A stretch of 64,000 nt of DNA from positions 40,419,074-40,483,073 of the forward strand of contig NC_133336.1 of assembly GCF_042186555.1 (NCBI RefSeq), read 5' to 3'. The notes under the pieces are model-generated. The model was not told the origin of the DNA. It made no database searches and saw only the letters and a list, made by a program, of their open reading frames with translations. Origin of the DNA: Aquarana catesbeiana (taxonomy: Eukaryota; Chordata; Amphibia; Anura; Ranidae). The position numbers and the translations under genes were made by a program. This document shows positions 51,578 to 62,773 of the stretch, one piece after another. Positions within the stretch are counted from its first letter, which is position 1. Each line of letters starts with the position of its first letter.

Positions 51578-54500
51578 ATGGCTGAATTGCCAATAATTTC
51601 ATGGAACGTTAGAGGCTTGGGTTCCCCTCTTAAGCGTATGATGATATCAGCATGTTTGAAAAAATATCACCCTATGATTTTGTGTATGCAGGAGACCCAT
51701 TTAACAGCTGAAACTAAATGTTGTCTTAAGTACGCCTGGGTTGGGAAGGCATATCATTCCACCCACACCTCATATTCAAGGGGTGTGAGTGTAATGATAC
51801 ATGGTTCTATAGATTTCCAAGAATTTGATATATGCATAGATACTGAAGGTAGATATGTTTTTTTGCATTGTAGGATTGGAATCCTGAACTGTATACTGGC
51901 ATGTGTGTATGTGCCCCCGCCGTTCACGGCGGCGGTACTCCGGCTATTGTTGACTTATCTTGAGAGTCGCCCGGATCTGCCGTTGCTGATTGTGGGGGAC
52001 TTTAATTGCTGGCTGAGTCCTTCTGCGGACAGGCACCCTAGTTCTGGGGTCTCTGTCACGCCGAGGGACTCCCCATTGCTTAGATTACTCAATGAAGTTG
52101 GTTGGGTGGACATATGGAGGCACAGACACCTTGGTGAAAAACAGTTCTCTTGCTTTTCCAAAACTCATGGGACATTGTCCAGAATTGATTTAGCTGTGGG
52201 TAACCTGGCCATGCTCCCATCCGTCTCAGAAGTGATATATAAGCCTCGTAGTGTCCCAGATCATTCACATTTAGTGATTAACGTGATTATATCCCCGAAG
52301 TCCTGGCTACCTAGAACCCCATGGAAATGTAATGCCTTCTGGCTAAAACTATTCTTATCGCACAGTGAGATGGAGCGGAGCATGGCAGAGTTTCTTAATG
52401 ATCGGGAATTCCTGCAGTCCCAGATGGAACAATGGGACGTTTTTAAGGCCTATTTGAGAGGCTTATTTATTTCGGAGATAGGTAGAGTGAAAAAGAACTC
52501 TTCAGAACATAAGGAGGAACTTGAGAGACAGGTAGTGACCCTGGAGGAGACCTATATACGCACACCGACAGACTTGGCTAGGGAGGCATGGCAGTCAGCT
52601 CAATCTGCGTATGAGCGTTTGCTGTCCTCCACGGCGGAGAAAAAGCTGTTCTTCTCCAGGTTGGCATTTTATGAGGAGGGAGAAAGTACTGGGCGCCCCC
52701 TGGCCAGGATAGCTAACTCTCAACAACGCGCCCCTGTAATAGGAGCCATTTAAACATCTGAGGGTAGGTTGGTGAGCTCCCCTGACCTTATACTGATGGA
52801 ACTGGCCAAGTTCTATGAAAATCTGTATCTTCCAACGGGGCAATATACCTTAGAGGAATTGGCAGATTACCTTCGGGACATTGACTTTCCACAACTTACA
52901 AGGAGCCAAAGAGAGAATCTAGATGCTCCTCTTACACTGGACGAACTACAGACCGCACTAGCAGCATTCCCCAACTGTAAGGCCCCTGGGGCAGATGGGA
53001 TACCCACAGAGGTCTATAAGCAATACACTGACATTCTTTTACAAAAGCTACTAATGGTGTTCAATGCTTCCAGGGAAAATAGACGTTTACCCCCCTCCAT
53101 GACTACAGCCAACATAGTACTCATACTGAAGCCCGGAAAAGACCTGACAGATCCAGGTTCCTACAGGCCCATATCTCTTTTGCAAAGTGATATTAAGCTT
53201 CTAGCTAAGGTACTCACGATGAGGTTGAATGGCGCCATCACGGCCATCATACACCCTGATCAGGCAGGGTTCATGCTTAATAATTCCACGGCAGTAAACT
53301 TGAGACGGCTTTATCTAAATATGCAATCTGCGGCAGATAACTTGGGACAGAGGGCTTTACTCTCACTGGACGCTATGAAGGCCTTCGATAGCGTGGAGTG
53401 GGAATACTTGTGGGGAGTTCTTGGGCGCTTCGGATTTGGCGATGTCTTCATCTCATGGGTGCGTCTGCTATATCACAGCCCGCAGGCTGCCATTAGGGCA
53501 TCGGGGGCTATGTCACACACTTTCAATTTGGGGAGAGGCAGGAGGCGCGCTAGCTATAGAACCCCTAGCCATTAAAGTAAGAGCCAATCCTAATATTGTC
53601 GGATTTCGATACGGAGACAAGCAGGAGAAACTGATGTTATATGCCGACGATACCATGATCCTGCTTGGTGACGTAGACAAATCTCTCAATGAAGCTATGT
53701 CAACCATAGTGGAGTTTGGAAGATACTCAGGACTCCAGATTAACTGGACCAAGTCCTCTTTGATGCTTATTGATGAAGGGAGCTCTCCTCCCGACAACAG
53801 TATAGTACCTCTAACCGCCTCGTTCAGATACCTAGGTATTCAGGTGACGCCTAACATTAGAGATTTCGGTAGATTAAACATATCCCCATTGCTACAAAAA
53901 TTTAGAGAAAGGATTAAAACATGGAATTCACTCTGTCTGTCGGTTGCAGGCAGGGTGAATTTGATTAAAATGATTCTTATGCCCCAACTGCTATATGTAC
54001 TTCATAATACACCCATGGTAGTGACCCTTAAGATTTTCAGGATTATTAACTCTCTGTTCAGACTACTTATTTGGAGAGGGCGCTCTCCAAGGATTAAACT
54101 CGAGCACCTCCAACGCCCTAAGGACGAGGGAGGGCTCGCCCTCCCCAATCCCTGGCTCTACTATATAGCTGCACAGCTGCAGCAATTGATAGGTACAATG
54201 CACATAGTGTTATAATATGTTACTACAAAGTTTTCTAAATAAACATCCTTTGGGAATGCTTGCCAAATGGGAGAGAGATGTTGGCCCACTGGATGGGGAT
54301 CAGTGGGATGAGGTGTTGCAGGCTGTACCCACATGCTCCTTGAATGTTACACAAAGACTGACACAACTGTATATCATATTACGAGTTTACTATACCCCTC
54401 ACAGATTATATGCTATGGGTCTTCGACCCACCCCACTTTGTACTAGATGCAAAAGGGAACACGGAGACCTGATCCACCTGCTATGGAGGTGCCCAAAGCT

Positions 54501-54855
54501 TCGCCCCTATTGGAAAGGGGTGGTGGACACTGTCAATGGGGTATTTCAGGTCAAGTTGCCCACAAATCCCAAGCACTGTCTGCTTAATGTGTTAGACGAG
54601 CTGGGATGGGAGGATTACACTAAAGTGGCAGTTACCAAAGCTGTGTTCTTGGCACGTAAACTAATTATGAAACACTGGATTTCGGAAGAGCCTCCTGCTC
54701 TTAAAGAATGGATTAATGCTGTTGGGGAAATGTTAAGAAAAGACAAAGTAATTTACCCGCAGAAGTTTGAAAAACTCTGGGGACCATGGCTGAATGTTCC
54801 GGGGCTTGCCCCGATGGATGTGGTTGTGGGTAGACTGCTGGGGATGGGGACATGA
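51578..54855 (+). pseudogene. L1 ORF2 (endonuclease, reverse transcriptase, zinc knuckle), broken
   Basis: ORF2p supplies the nicking and reverse transcription activities. It starts MAELPIISWNVRGLGSPLKR. The APE endonuclease shows CMQETHL, VGDFNCWLSP, GTLSRIDLAV and VPDHSHL (51600-52270). The RT follows: NCKAPGADGIP (about 52975), DPGSYRPISLLQSD, SLDAMKAFDSVEW (about 53370), then YADD at 53640-53651. The C-terminus has a CTRCKREHGDLIHLLWRCP zinc-knuckle-like motif (about 54440-54495). Lesions are a TAA at 52751-52753; a small deletion near 53540 removing the expected TRQGCPLSPLLF box and shifting frame; and a stop with a shift at about 54212. The catalytic residues are intact. Confidence 0.92.
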
Positions 54856-55155
54856 GATCTTAAATGTCAGATAGTTTAGGTCTCCTTCACTAGATATGGT
54901 TCCTTATGTGGTTTAATTATTTCCTTTGGTTATGATAAGGCTGGAGTCCTCCAATGTTTTAAAATATACCGGAGTAATAAATAAACTGATATTATTTGGT
55001 CATGTTGGTGACTTAGCACATGATGGTTAAATAAAGCAGCCTGTAGAACATACAATTGTGAAATGACTGGTGGAAACATGTACTTCTGAATGCAAATGTG
55101 AAATCGGTATGTGTATGTTTTTATATGTTTTTCTCAATAAAATATTTTTCTGGAT
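54856..55155 (+). other. L1 3' UTR with polyadenylation signal
   Basis: About 300 nt, ending with CTCAATAAAATATTTTTCTGG just before the A tail. AATAAA lies at 55136-55141. It is non-coding. Confidence 0.75.
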
Positions 55156-56284
55156 AAAAAAAAAAAAAAATTTCCGCGGACAAAGGTTTGTTGTTGGATT
55201 TTCCAATCGTGTGTACACAAGTCCGTCAGACAAAAGTCCAAAGTACAAACACGCATGCTCGGCATCAATGCTCACCAAACACGACATTAGCAGAAGGTGT
55301 CCAAAGGGTGGCGCTAAAGAGCTGAAAAACCATATAGTACGTCACTATGTTCATGTTTGTTGGCAGACAATTGTGTGCCGTTTGTATGCAATACAAGTTC
55401 ACGGCCAACGCCCTTCGGACAAAAGTCTAACGCTTTGTCTGCGGAAAATCCGATCGTGTGTACGAGGCTTAGGTGAATGAAGCAACACAATATGGTGACT
55501 GTCTCCTGTGACTTCAAAACAGAAAATGTGAATCCACCACCACAGAGAGTGCAAGCAGCCAAACATTCAAATCCATCCGCGGTCAGGAGCCAAACATTCA
55601 AATCCACACTCGATGTAGATGATCACAGTTCTCTGGAGAAAAAATGGAAAGGTATCGCCATAGGTAAAACCCGGTGGTATTTATTCAGTTAAAGTAGTAT
55701 TACTTACAAGCATTAAGAGTTCCAATATAAAAAGAGCAATAAAAAGCAGCCCGGCCGGAAAGAATACGAACGCCCGTGTAAACAGCACTAGACAAGCGTG
55801 GTGAAATCAGTACGTCGCTCCTCCCCAGGGCCTGCTTTTTATTGCTCTTTTTTATATTGGAACTCTTCATGCTTGTAAGTGATACTACTTTAAAAATAAA
55901 TACCACCCGGTTTTACCTATGGCGATCCCTTTCCATTCTTTCTCCAGATAACTGTTATCATCTACATCGAGTGTGGATTTGAATGTTTGGCTCCTGACCG
56001 CGGATGGATTTGAATATTTAGCTGCTTGCACTCTCTGTGGTGGTGGATTCACATTTTCTGTTTTGAAGTCACAGGAGACAGTCACCATATTGTGTCACTT
56101 CATTCACTTACTCACTCTTTCATTGGAAGACTTTCTAGGATTGCATATTTTCTGGATTCCTTTGCTGTATGATTCACTCACTGGGACTTTTTTAGTGTAT
56201 ATGTCATTATACTTATTTTTTAGATATATGGCTTAATAGCGCAGCTCCTTATGTTTATTTATTATTATTCTTAGGCTGTCAATG

Positions 56285-56800
56285 ATCTGCTTGATAACAA
56301 GCAATGCTTCTAACATTTAAGCTGGGTTCCCTCTGGTGCGATGTTAGACATTGCACGTGATTCGCACCACACTGCTGTGCAGATCACATGCGATGTCTGT
56401 GCGATCCGAATTCAGCCATACATATTGTATGGCTGAATTTGCATCGCATTCGCACCAAAGTAGCGCAGGGCCCTTTTTTTGTCCACACTGAAATCGGATT
56501 GCGTGGGTGTTCACATCCATGCAATCCGACTCCTGCACCAATTGACAGTTCGCGCTGCGATATGCGAACCAATCTGGGGGTGTCATTAACTTTCTATTGA
56601 CACCCACAGCGGTTTGCAGAGAGCAGTGTGAGCTGCCTGCGAGTCCTTTGCGATGCAGGAACCGGCACTGGAGCATTTTCTGCAGTTGGGCTGTTTCTGA
56701 ACTGTACCTCCAGATCATGAGCATTTGCAGAGGGAGATTTTCCAATCCATTCCTTTCTGATACAACAACTAGAGGGCAGATCTACAAAATGAAATATGTA
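56285..56800. repeat. Dispersed repeat with folded CpG words
   Basis: CATACATATTGTATGGCTGAATT and ATTCAGCCATACA (56412-56440) form a hairpin, and CGGATTGCGTGGGTG / CATGCAATCCGACTC lie further right. A non-coding MITE-like unit. Its ends (TTAAGCTGGGTTCCCTCTGG at 56318) are only partly definable. Confidence 0.5.
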
Positions 56801-56812
56801 ATGCAATAATAA

Positions 56813-57107
56813 GGCTGCATTCACACCTGAGCGTTTTCAGCTCGTAAAAACGCTCATAAAACGCTCATCTCAAAAGTTCCAAAACGCCCAACAAGCAAAA
56901 TCCCATTTATTTAAATGGCCCCTGTTCACATCTGAGCATTCTATCGTCTGAAGCAAAATGCCTGAAGCTCAAAAAAGTACATCTCTTTAGGCAGAATACA
57001 GGCGTTTTACTGCTTTTTACATTGGTGACCTTTGGACCTCAAAACACCTGTACAAAAACGCCCGAAAAATACGCCTGAAAACGATACGCTCAGGTGTGAG
57101 TGCAGCC
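56813..57107. mobile_element. Harbinger-like MITE with TAA duplication
   Basis: GGCTGCATTCACACCTGAGCG and its inverse (CGCTCAGGTGTGAGTGCAGCC) are flanked by TAA on both sides (56810-56812 and 57108-57110). The interior has several AAAACGC words. 295 bp, non-coding. Confidence 0.85.
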
Positions 57108-57151
57108 TAAAGTTGTGGATCAGTAAACAAGAAAAAATTTGAATCCATATA

Positions 57152-58680
57152 CAGTGGGGCAAAAAAGTATTTAGTCAGCCACCAATTGTGCAAGTTCTCT
57201 CACTTAAAAAGATGAGAGAGGCCTGTAATTGTCATCATAGGTATACCTCAACTCTGAGAGACAAAATGTGGAAACAAATCCAGACAATTTCACATTTTGA
57301 AAGAATTTATTTGCAAATTATGGTGGAAAAAAAGTATTTGGTCGATATCAAAAGTTCTTCTCAATACTTTGTTATATATCCTTTGTTGGCAATGACAGAG
57401 ATCAAACATTTTCTGTAAGTCTTCACAAGGTTGTCACACACTGTTGCTGGTATGTTGGCCCATTCCTCCATGCAGATCTCCTCTAGAGCAGTGATGTTTT
57501 GGGGCTGTCGCTGGGCAACACGGACTTTCAACTGCCTCCAAAGGTTTTCTATGGGGTTGAGATCTGGAGACTGGCTAGGCCACTCCAGGACCTTGAAATG
57601 CTTCTTACGAAGCCACTCCTTCGTTGCCTGGGCGATGTGTTTGAGATCATTGTCATGCTAAAAGACCCAGCCATTCGTTCATGTACACGGATCAGTCGTC
57701 CTATTCCCTTTGCAGAGAAACAGCCCCAAAGCATGATGCTGCCACCCCCATGCTTCACAGTAGGTATGCTGTTCTTTGGTTGCAACTCAGCATTCTCTCT
57801 CCTCCAGACACGACGAGTTGTGTTTCTACCAAACAGTTCTACTTTGGTTTCATCTAACCATTTGACATTCTCCCAGTCCTCTTCTGGATCACCCAAATGC
57901 TCTCTAGCAAACCTCAGACGGGCCCAGACATGTACTGGCTTAAGCAGGGGGACACGTCTGGCACTGCAGGATCTGAGTCCCTGGCGGCGTAGTGTGTTAC
58001 TGATGGTAGCCTTTGTTACGTTGGTCCCAGCTCTCTGCAGGTCATTCACTAGGTCCCCCCGTGTGGTTCTGGGATTTTTGCTCACTGTTCTTGTGATCAT
58101 TTTGACCCCACGGGGTGAAATCTTGCGTGGAGCCCCAGATCGAGGGAGATTATCAGTGGTCTTGTATGTCTTCCATTTTCTAATTATTGCTCCCACAGTT
58201 GATTTCTTCAAACCAAGCTGCTTGCCTATTGCAGATTCAGTCTTCCCAGCCTGGTGCAGGTTTACAATTTTGTTTCTGGTGTCCTTCGACAGCTCTTTGG
58301 TCTTCACCATAGTGGAGTTTGGAGTGTGACTGTTTGAGGTTGTGGACAGGTGTCTTTTATACTGATAACAAGTTCAAACAGGTGCCATTAATACAGGTAA
58401 TGAGTGGAGGACAGAGGAGCTTCTTAAAGAAGAAGATACAGGTCTGTGAGAGCCAGAAATCTTGCTTGTTTGTAGGTGACCAAATACCTATTTTCCACCA
58501 TAATTTGCAAACAAATTCTTTAAAAAATCAGACAATGTGAATGTCCGTCTGGATTTGTTTCCACATTTTGTCTCTCATAGTTGAGGTATACCTATGATGA
58601 CAATTACAGGCCTCTCTCATCTTTTTAAGTGGGAGAACTTGCACAATTGGTGGCTGACTAAATACTTTTTTGCCCCACTG
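57152..58680 (-). mobile_element. Tc1-like transposon, almost full length (1.53 kb)
   Basis: The ends CAGTGGGGCAAAAAAGTATT and AATACTTTTTTGCCCCACTG are exact inverses flanked by TA (57150-57151 and 58681-58682). The terminal inverted region extends inward to about 200 bp (GAGAGAGGCCTGTAATTGTC and its inverse at 58599). The transposase lies on the minus strand with one internal deletion and frameshift. Confidence 0.93.
57361..58310 (-). pseudogene. Tc1 transposase, one deletion/frameshift
   Basis: The transposase starts MVKTKELSKDTRNKIVNLHQ at 58310. The N-terminal paired-like helix-turn-helix (GKTESAIGKQLGLKKSTVG) and second helical domain (TISNTLRRQGLRS) are intact. The catalytic domain has WLDETKVELFG (first Asp), RVWRRENAELQPKNS and GGGSIMLWGCFSAKGIGRL. 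Near 57650-57670 about 25 codons before the HDND box are deleted and the frame changes. After the shift HDNDLKHIAQATKEWL, SPDLNPIENLW and the terminal NKGYITKY are readable, stopping at 57361-57363. All three acidic residues are encoded, split over two frames. Confidence 0.93.
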
Positions 58681-58726
58681 TATGTCTTCTCTCTAAACAA
58701 ACAGCAGTTTTGCCCTACACACTTGA

Positions 58727-59125
58727 CCTCTGGAAGGTCTTACCCCCTACATGACCAGGCCATTTTTTGCTTTTCAGCATTGCGCTGTTTAACTAGCAAT
58801 TGCTTGGTCATGCAACACTGTACACAAATGAAATTTATATCATTTTTTTTTCCACACACATAGAGCTTCTTTTGGTGGTATTTAATCACCACTGAGTTTT
58901 TATTCTTCTATATAAACAAAAAGGTTTTATAAAATTTTGCAAACAAATAATATTTCTTCAGAAATGTAGTCTAAACTGTATTCTGCTACATTTCTTTGGT
59001 AAAAAAATAACCCAAACCAGTGTATATTATTTAGTCTGTGTGAAAGTAGTAGTAGTTTAGTGTCACCATAATGACATTGTATTACTCTGGGGGGGTTGGT
59101 GATCAGGGATTTTTTTTTTTAATTT
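58727..59125. repeat. TTAA-family (T1) fragment
   Basis: TTGACCTCTGGAAGGTCTTA, CATGACCAGGCCATTTTTTG and AGAGCTTCTTTTGGTGGTAT match the start of the T1 repeat at 5444. The copy ends at a T-run (59111-59120) adjoining the Gypsy LTR. Confidence 0.7.
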
Positions 59126-60236
59126 TGTAGCACGATCCCCTTGGGGACTGCTTAGATTTACTTGCTCATCTGCACCACCATGACCCTGTGAACATTCCAA
59201 CCCACGTGACACTCTGGGTTCAGACATCTTTGCACCACCTTGAAGTAATAAGTCAAACAACTCAGTGAGTATATACTCTAACTCGATTAACGTTTACTGA
59301 AATAACTCAAACAAGATCTTGTTGCACAGAGAAGGTAATAGATCAGCTGAGCTTTGGATAACAATCCTAGCTCAGCGGAAGAATTCCTCTACAATAATAC
59401 AGGTTAAGACAATTTGGCAATACAGTATATTATATACACTTATGTACAATGGATTACCACTTGAACATGACCTGAATGGATAAGCAAGAGTTTAGCAATA
59501 ATCCTGGCAAGACTTCTAAAGGGGGAACCCAGGCCGGCCTATTTAACCTTTAATCCTAATGAGAGATCAATCAAACAAGAATGGTATGAGGGCCCTTTAA
59601 GTAGTAATGTCCCAGTTGCAAGTCTGATGGTCTTCGCCGGCAGTCGGAGCTCATCCACTGTATCCAATAAGGTGCAGTAACAAGGTAATGGTATTCCTTG
59701 AAATGGTTGATGTTATAGGTGTCTATGTACAGTGTTCAAATAGAAGTACAGTAAAGTGTTTCCCCAAGGTAAAGCTGTCTGTACATAGTGTCCCAATAGA
59801 GCAACAAAGGAAGGTTTGCAAAGGTGGGCAATTGCCCTCTCACCAATGACCAGGCTGATACAATGCCTTCTAGACCAGTGTTTCTCAACTCCAGTCCTCA
59901 AGGCGCACCAACAGGTCATGTTTTCAGGATTTCCCTCAGATGAAACAGCTGTGGTAATTACTAAGGCAGTGAAAATTGATCAAATCACCTGTGCAAAATA
60001 GTGGAAATCCTGAAAACATGACCTGTTGGTGTGCCTTGAGGACTGGAGTTGAGAAACACTGTTCTAGACAACGGCTCCCAGAGAGGCATCCTTGCAGTGG
60101 ATCACTTGCGACAATTGTCTGATATGAAGCTCGGGTTGTCGGACTGCCAAGGTGGTGCTGGATAGATGTCTGACAAACAGCAAGCAGTGCTAGACCCTTC
60201 TCGGCTGGGTTGGGATGTTATACACCATGTGGTAGG
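59126..60236 (-). repeat. Gypsy 3' LTR (approximate right boundary), containing a hAT MITE
   Basis: The outer end TGTAGCACGATCCCC matches the solo LTR end at 45065. The inner boundary is inferred from the polypurine-like tract and from the end of the integrase frame; the expected terminal GTGCTACA is degenerate there (GTGGTAGG). Removing the 186-bp MITE leaves about 0.92 kb. Confidence 0.6.
59876..60061. mobile_element. hAT MITE with perfect 8-bp TSD
   Basis: CAGTGTTTCTCAACTCCAGT and its inverse are long TIRs flanked by identical TTCTAGAC (59868-59875 and 60062-60069). The end CAGTGTTTCTCAAC is typical of widespread vertebrate hAT-Charlie-type MITEs. 186 bp, inserted into the Gypsy LTR. Confidence 0.93.
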
Positions 60237-60920
60237 CCGGGACCCCACTCTCCCTGTATGGAGAGGTTTGTCACACACAAGGCCCGGGAGGAGTGTGGGG
60301 CGGGTCTCTTATAAGCATGAACCACTGCAGCTATATGATCTCCCCAATGCTGTTTCTTTTCCAAAGGAAGGGTTCCCAACATGTTCAGTAGGGTACCGTT
60401 AAAGCATTCAGGTTGTGGATCCCCTTGAGGGCGGTAAGGCGTAGTCCTGGATTTCTTTATACTTAAAAGTTCACACAATCTTCTGATCAGCTTGCTCTCA
60501 AAATCCCAACCTTGATCTGAGTGTAGGCGCTGTGGCAGCCCGTAATGAACAAAGAATTTCTCTACTCGAGTTTTTGCTACAGTACTGGCTTGTTAGTCCC
60601 TAGTGAGGAAAGCCTGAGCATAACGGGTAAAATGATCTGTCACAACCAGGACATTACTCCATCCACTCAAGTCGGGTTCCAAGCACAAGAAATCAATGCA
60701 CACCAACTCCATTGGTCCCTGACTTTGAAGATGGCCCATTGGAGCTGCCCTTCCTGGTAAAGTCTTTCTCTGAATGCATCTGATGCAAGAGCGACAGTAG
60801 CTTTCCACCTCAGCTCTCATGGACGGCCAATAAAATCGATCTCTGACTAACTTGAAGGTTCTATCTGTGCCTAAGTGACCATGATCATCATGAAGAGTGG
60901 TCAACACTATTATTCAGTGT
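60218..60920 (-). pseudogene. Gypsy integrase, broken
   Basis: Integrase joins the LTR ends to host DNA. The N-terminal HHCC finger is visible (HDDHGHLGTDRTFKL then CRSCIRC, about 60780-60905). It is followed by the core start with catalytic Asp in ELVCIDFLCLEPD (about 60690-60730) and VVTDHFTRYAQAF. After a frame break comes the core end RTTPYRPQGDPQPECFNGTL (about 60390-60450), whose ECFNGTL segment carries the glutamate (usually ERFN). The middle Asp region lies in a shifted frame near 60500. The C-terminal domain is missing. Confidence 0.85.
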
Positions 60921-61199
60921 TTCTCAGGGAGGAACAGTTGACGAACACCCCCTGGTTCCTCAGATGGACCTCTCCAGTATATGACTCCATCTTCCAACCG
61001 CATTCGTTCCCACTCTCTATGGACTATTTTTGCTCCCCTTGTATCTGAGGGTCCTGTGCAGATAACGATTTCCACATAAGACTCCCCAACAGATCTTAAC
61101 GGTGTTCCCTTCTCATGTCCTCTTTTGTCAACTGAGGCAATTCTTGGAATTCAGACAGAGCGGCCAACCACCGATGTCCAGTGGCATCCAGCTTGGCCG

Positions 61200-61690
61200 T
61201 GGACAGTAGATAATCAAAGGGTTGTTATCAGTCTTTACCACAAAGGTAGCCCCGTACAGATAATCATGTAGCTTATCTACCACGGCCTACTTGAGGGCCA
61301 AGAACTCCAATTTGTGTACAGGATAGTTCTTTTCAGGTGGGATGAGACTGCGACTTACATAGGCGAAGTCTCCCCTCTGACTCCTGGTACAACACTCCTC
61401 CAAGGCCATCTCTGCTGGCATCCACATGCAATTCATAAGGTTTAGATGGGTCAGCATAGGCCAACACTGGTGCTTCAACAAGGTTCTCCTTCAGTTGTTC
61501 AAAAGCCCTTTCATACTTTGCCGTCCATTGCTCTTGAATGGATTTAGGGGGCTTCCTGGGGCCTCCCTTCTGAGATTTTTGCTGATCTCCCTCCGTTTGT
61601 TTCTGTAAAAGTTCGTTCAGTGGCTGAGCAATCTGTGAGAAGCTGTTCGCAATTCTTCTATAGTAGGAGCAGAAGCCCAAAAACTACCTC
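61200..61690 (-). pseudogene. Gypsy RNase H domain
   Basis: GFCSYYRRIANSFSQIAQPL (end of the RT connection) precedes a low-complexity Q/K-rich segment. KYERAFEQLKENLVEAPVL and ELHVDASRDGLGGVLYQE (RNase H beta-1, catalytic Asp in VDAS) follow. After a frame shift, FAYVSRSLIPPEKNYPVHKL and LEFLALK continue to about 61287, with a KTDNNPL-like word near 61225. This unit degrades the RNA of the RNA:DNA hybrid. It is broken by at least one shift and a stop. Confidence 0.85.
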
Positions 61691-61754
61691 AACTCGGTGA
61701 CGGTGTTTGGGTGAGGCCAGGAAGTAACAGCCTCCAACTTCTAAGGGCCCGTAG

Positions 61755-62460
61755 CTATTCCCTCGCTGATACTACATGCCCCAGATACGTGACTGAAGTC
61801 TGGTAAAACTGACACTTCTCTAACGACAGCTTCAGCCCCTCTGTATGTAATCGTTGGAAAACTTTCTCGAACCAAGCTCCATGCTCTTCCAAAGTTCTGC
61901 CAAACACGATGATATCATCAAGGTACACTAGCACTTCTACCATATCACCCACAGTGTTCTCCATCAGAATTATCCATCAGTGGCAGGGGCTGCTGTTAGT
62001 CCTTGTGGCATTCGGTCGAACTCGAAAAACCCTAGAGGACTGAGGCAATGTTTTCTCGGTCATCCGGTTGCATGGGTATTTGGTAGTATCCACTCTTTAG
62101 ATCCAGCACACTGAACCATTTGGCCCCTGATAAGCATTGCAAGGCCTCTTCTATATGAGGGGTTGTGTAATGATCTGGGATAGTCCTTCGGTTCAAGGTT
62201 TGGTAGTCAATAGACACCTGAAGGGACCCATTCTTTTTTCTCACTACCACTATTGGGAAGGCATAAGGGCTCCTGGATTCCTTAATGACCCCTGACCTCT
62301 TCAACTCAGCCAGCTGTTCCCGAAGACCCTCCAGATCTCACAAAGGAATTCACCTGGCTCTTTTTCATGGAAAGACTTATCTTCAGTTAGCTGAATTCAA
62401 TGTTAAGCACTCCTGGCACAGCCCATATCAAAGTCATTCTTGGAGAACATTTTCTCCCAT
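61755..62460 (-). pseudogene. Gypsy reverse transcriptase, broken
   Basis: Motifs in order on the minus strand are GVIKESRSPYAFPIVVVRKK (about 62240-62300), VSIDYQTLNRRTIPD, KWFSVLDLKSGYYQIPM (catalytic Asp in VLDL), then a damaged FEFDRMPQGLT region near 61980-62030. VEVLVYLDDIIVFGRTLEEH follows, with YLDD at 61914-61925, and then LSLEKCQFYQTSVTYLGHVV. All three catalytic aspartates are encoded, but a frameshift separates the first from the YLDD pair. This is a standard Ty3/Gypsy RT. Confidence 0.9.
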
Positions 62461-62468
62461 CGGGCTAT

Positions 62469-62773
62469 TTAAGCCTTAATCCTCTCCTCCCAGCCGGAGG
62501 GCAGATTTGGGCAGTGGACAGTAGTCTCTCTTCCATCTCCCTTCTGGACTAGTTCATCCCCCGTCACTGGGGTGGCAGCACTCACTTTCCCAATCACCAT
62601 CTGGGGCTTTAGGCTGATTGGGTGACTAGTGACGTTCCTCACACTGACTGGAATTTGCCCCATGCTTCTCAGCAAGGCCCTAGTGGGTATGAGCTCTGGG
62701 ACCAATTCTCAATTGCAACCTCCTCCTCTGGTGGATCAGCTTCCACCACCACATACGGACCCGGCTGGTCCCA
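62469..62773 (-). pseudogene. Gypsy Pol linker between protease and RT
   Basis: The frame MVPELIPTRALLRSMGQIPV through SLKPQMVIGKVSAATPV resembles the segment between protease and RT in Ty3/Gypsy Pol. One frame break separates it from the protease stretch. It has no catalytic residues of its own. Confidence 0.6.

Larger units (their letters stand above)
49667..55170 (+). mobile_element. Nearly full-length L1 LINE with TSD and poly(A)
   Basis: The 5.5 kb element has a 5' UTR (about 195 bp), ORF1, a 0.6 kb inter-ORF region, ORF2, a 3' UTR, AATAAA at 55136-55141 and a 15-nt A tail ending at 55170. The target-site duplication TTTCCGCGGAC is present at 49656-49666 and 55171-55181. It lies in plus orientation within a Harbinger-like MITE. 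Both ORFs carry lesions, so it is not autonomous. Confidence 0.93.
49514..55469. mobile_element. GTACACACGATC-family Harbinger-like MITE, split by an L1
   Basis: The left part is 49514-49666 (AGCCTTGTACACACGATCAG...) and the right part is 55171-55469 (...CGATCGTGTGTACGAGGCT). Flanks TAA (49511-49513) and TAG (55470-55472) look like a 3-bp TWA duplication with one change. In the complementary arm of the surrounding palindrome, GTGAGTAA and GTGAATG are directly adjacent, confirming the insertion. Without the L1 the MITE is about 440 bp, the same size as 28256-28689. Confidence 0.85.
49224..56275. repeat. Long palindromic element, interrupted
   Basis: The left arm is 49260-49513 joined to 55473-55765; the right arm is about 55825-56273. 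Matches include AAACATAAGGAGCTGCG with CGCAGCTCCTTATGTTT, ATGACATATACACTAAAAAA with TTTTTTAGTGTATATGTCAT, and CAATATGGTGACTGTCTCCT with its inverse. Restored by removing the MITE and L1, the element is about 1.1 kb. A small perfect hairpin (GACAATCTCAGGAAT, 49224-49259) adjoins the left end. It is non-coding. Confidence 0.8.
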
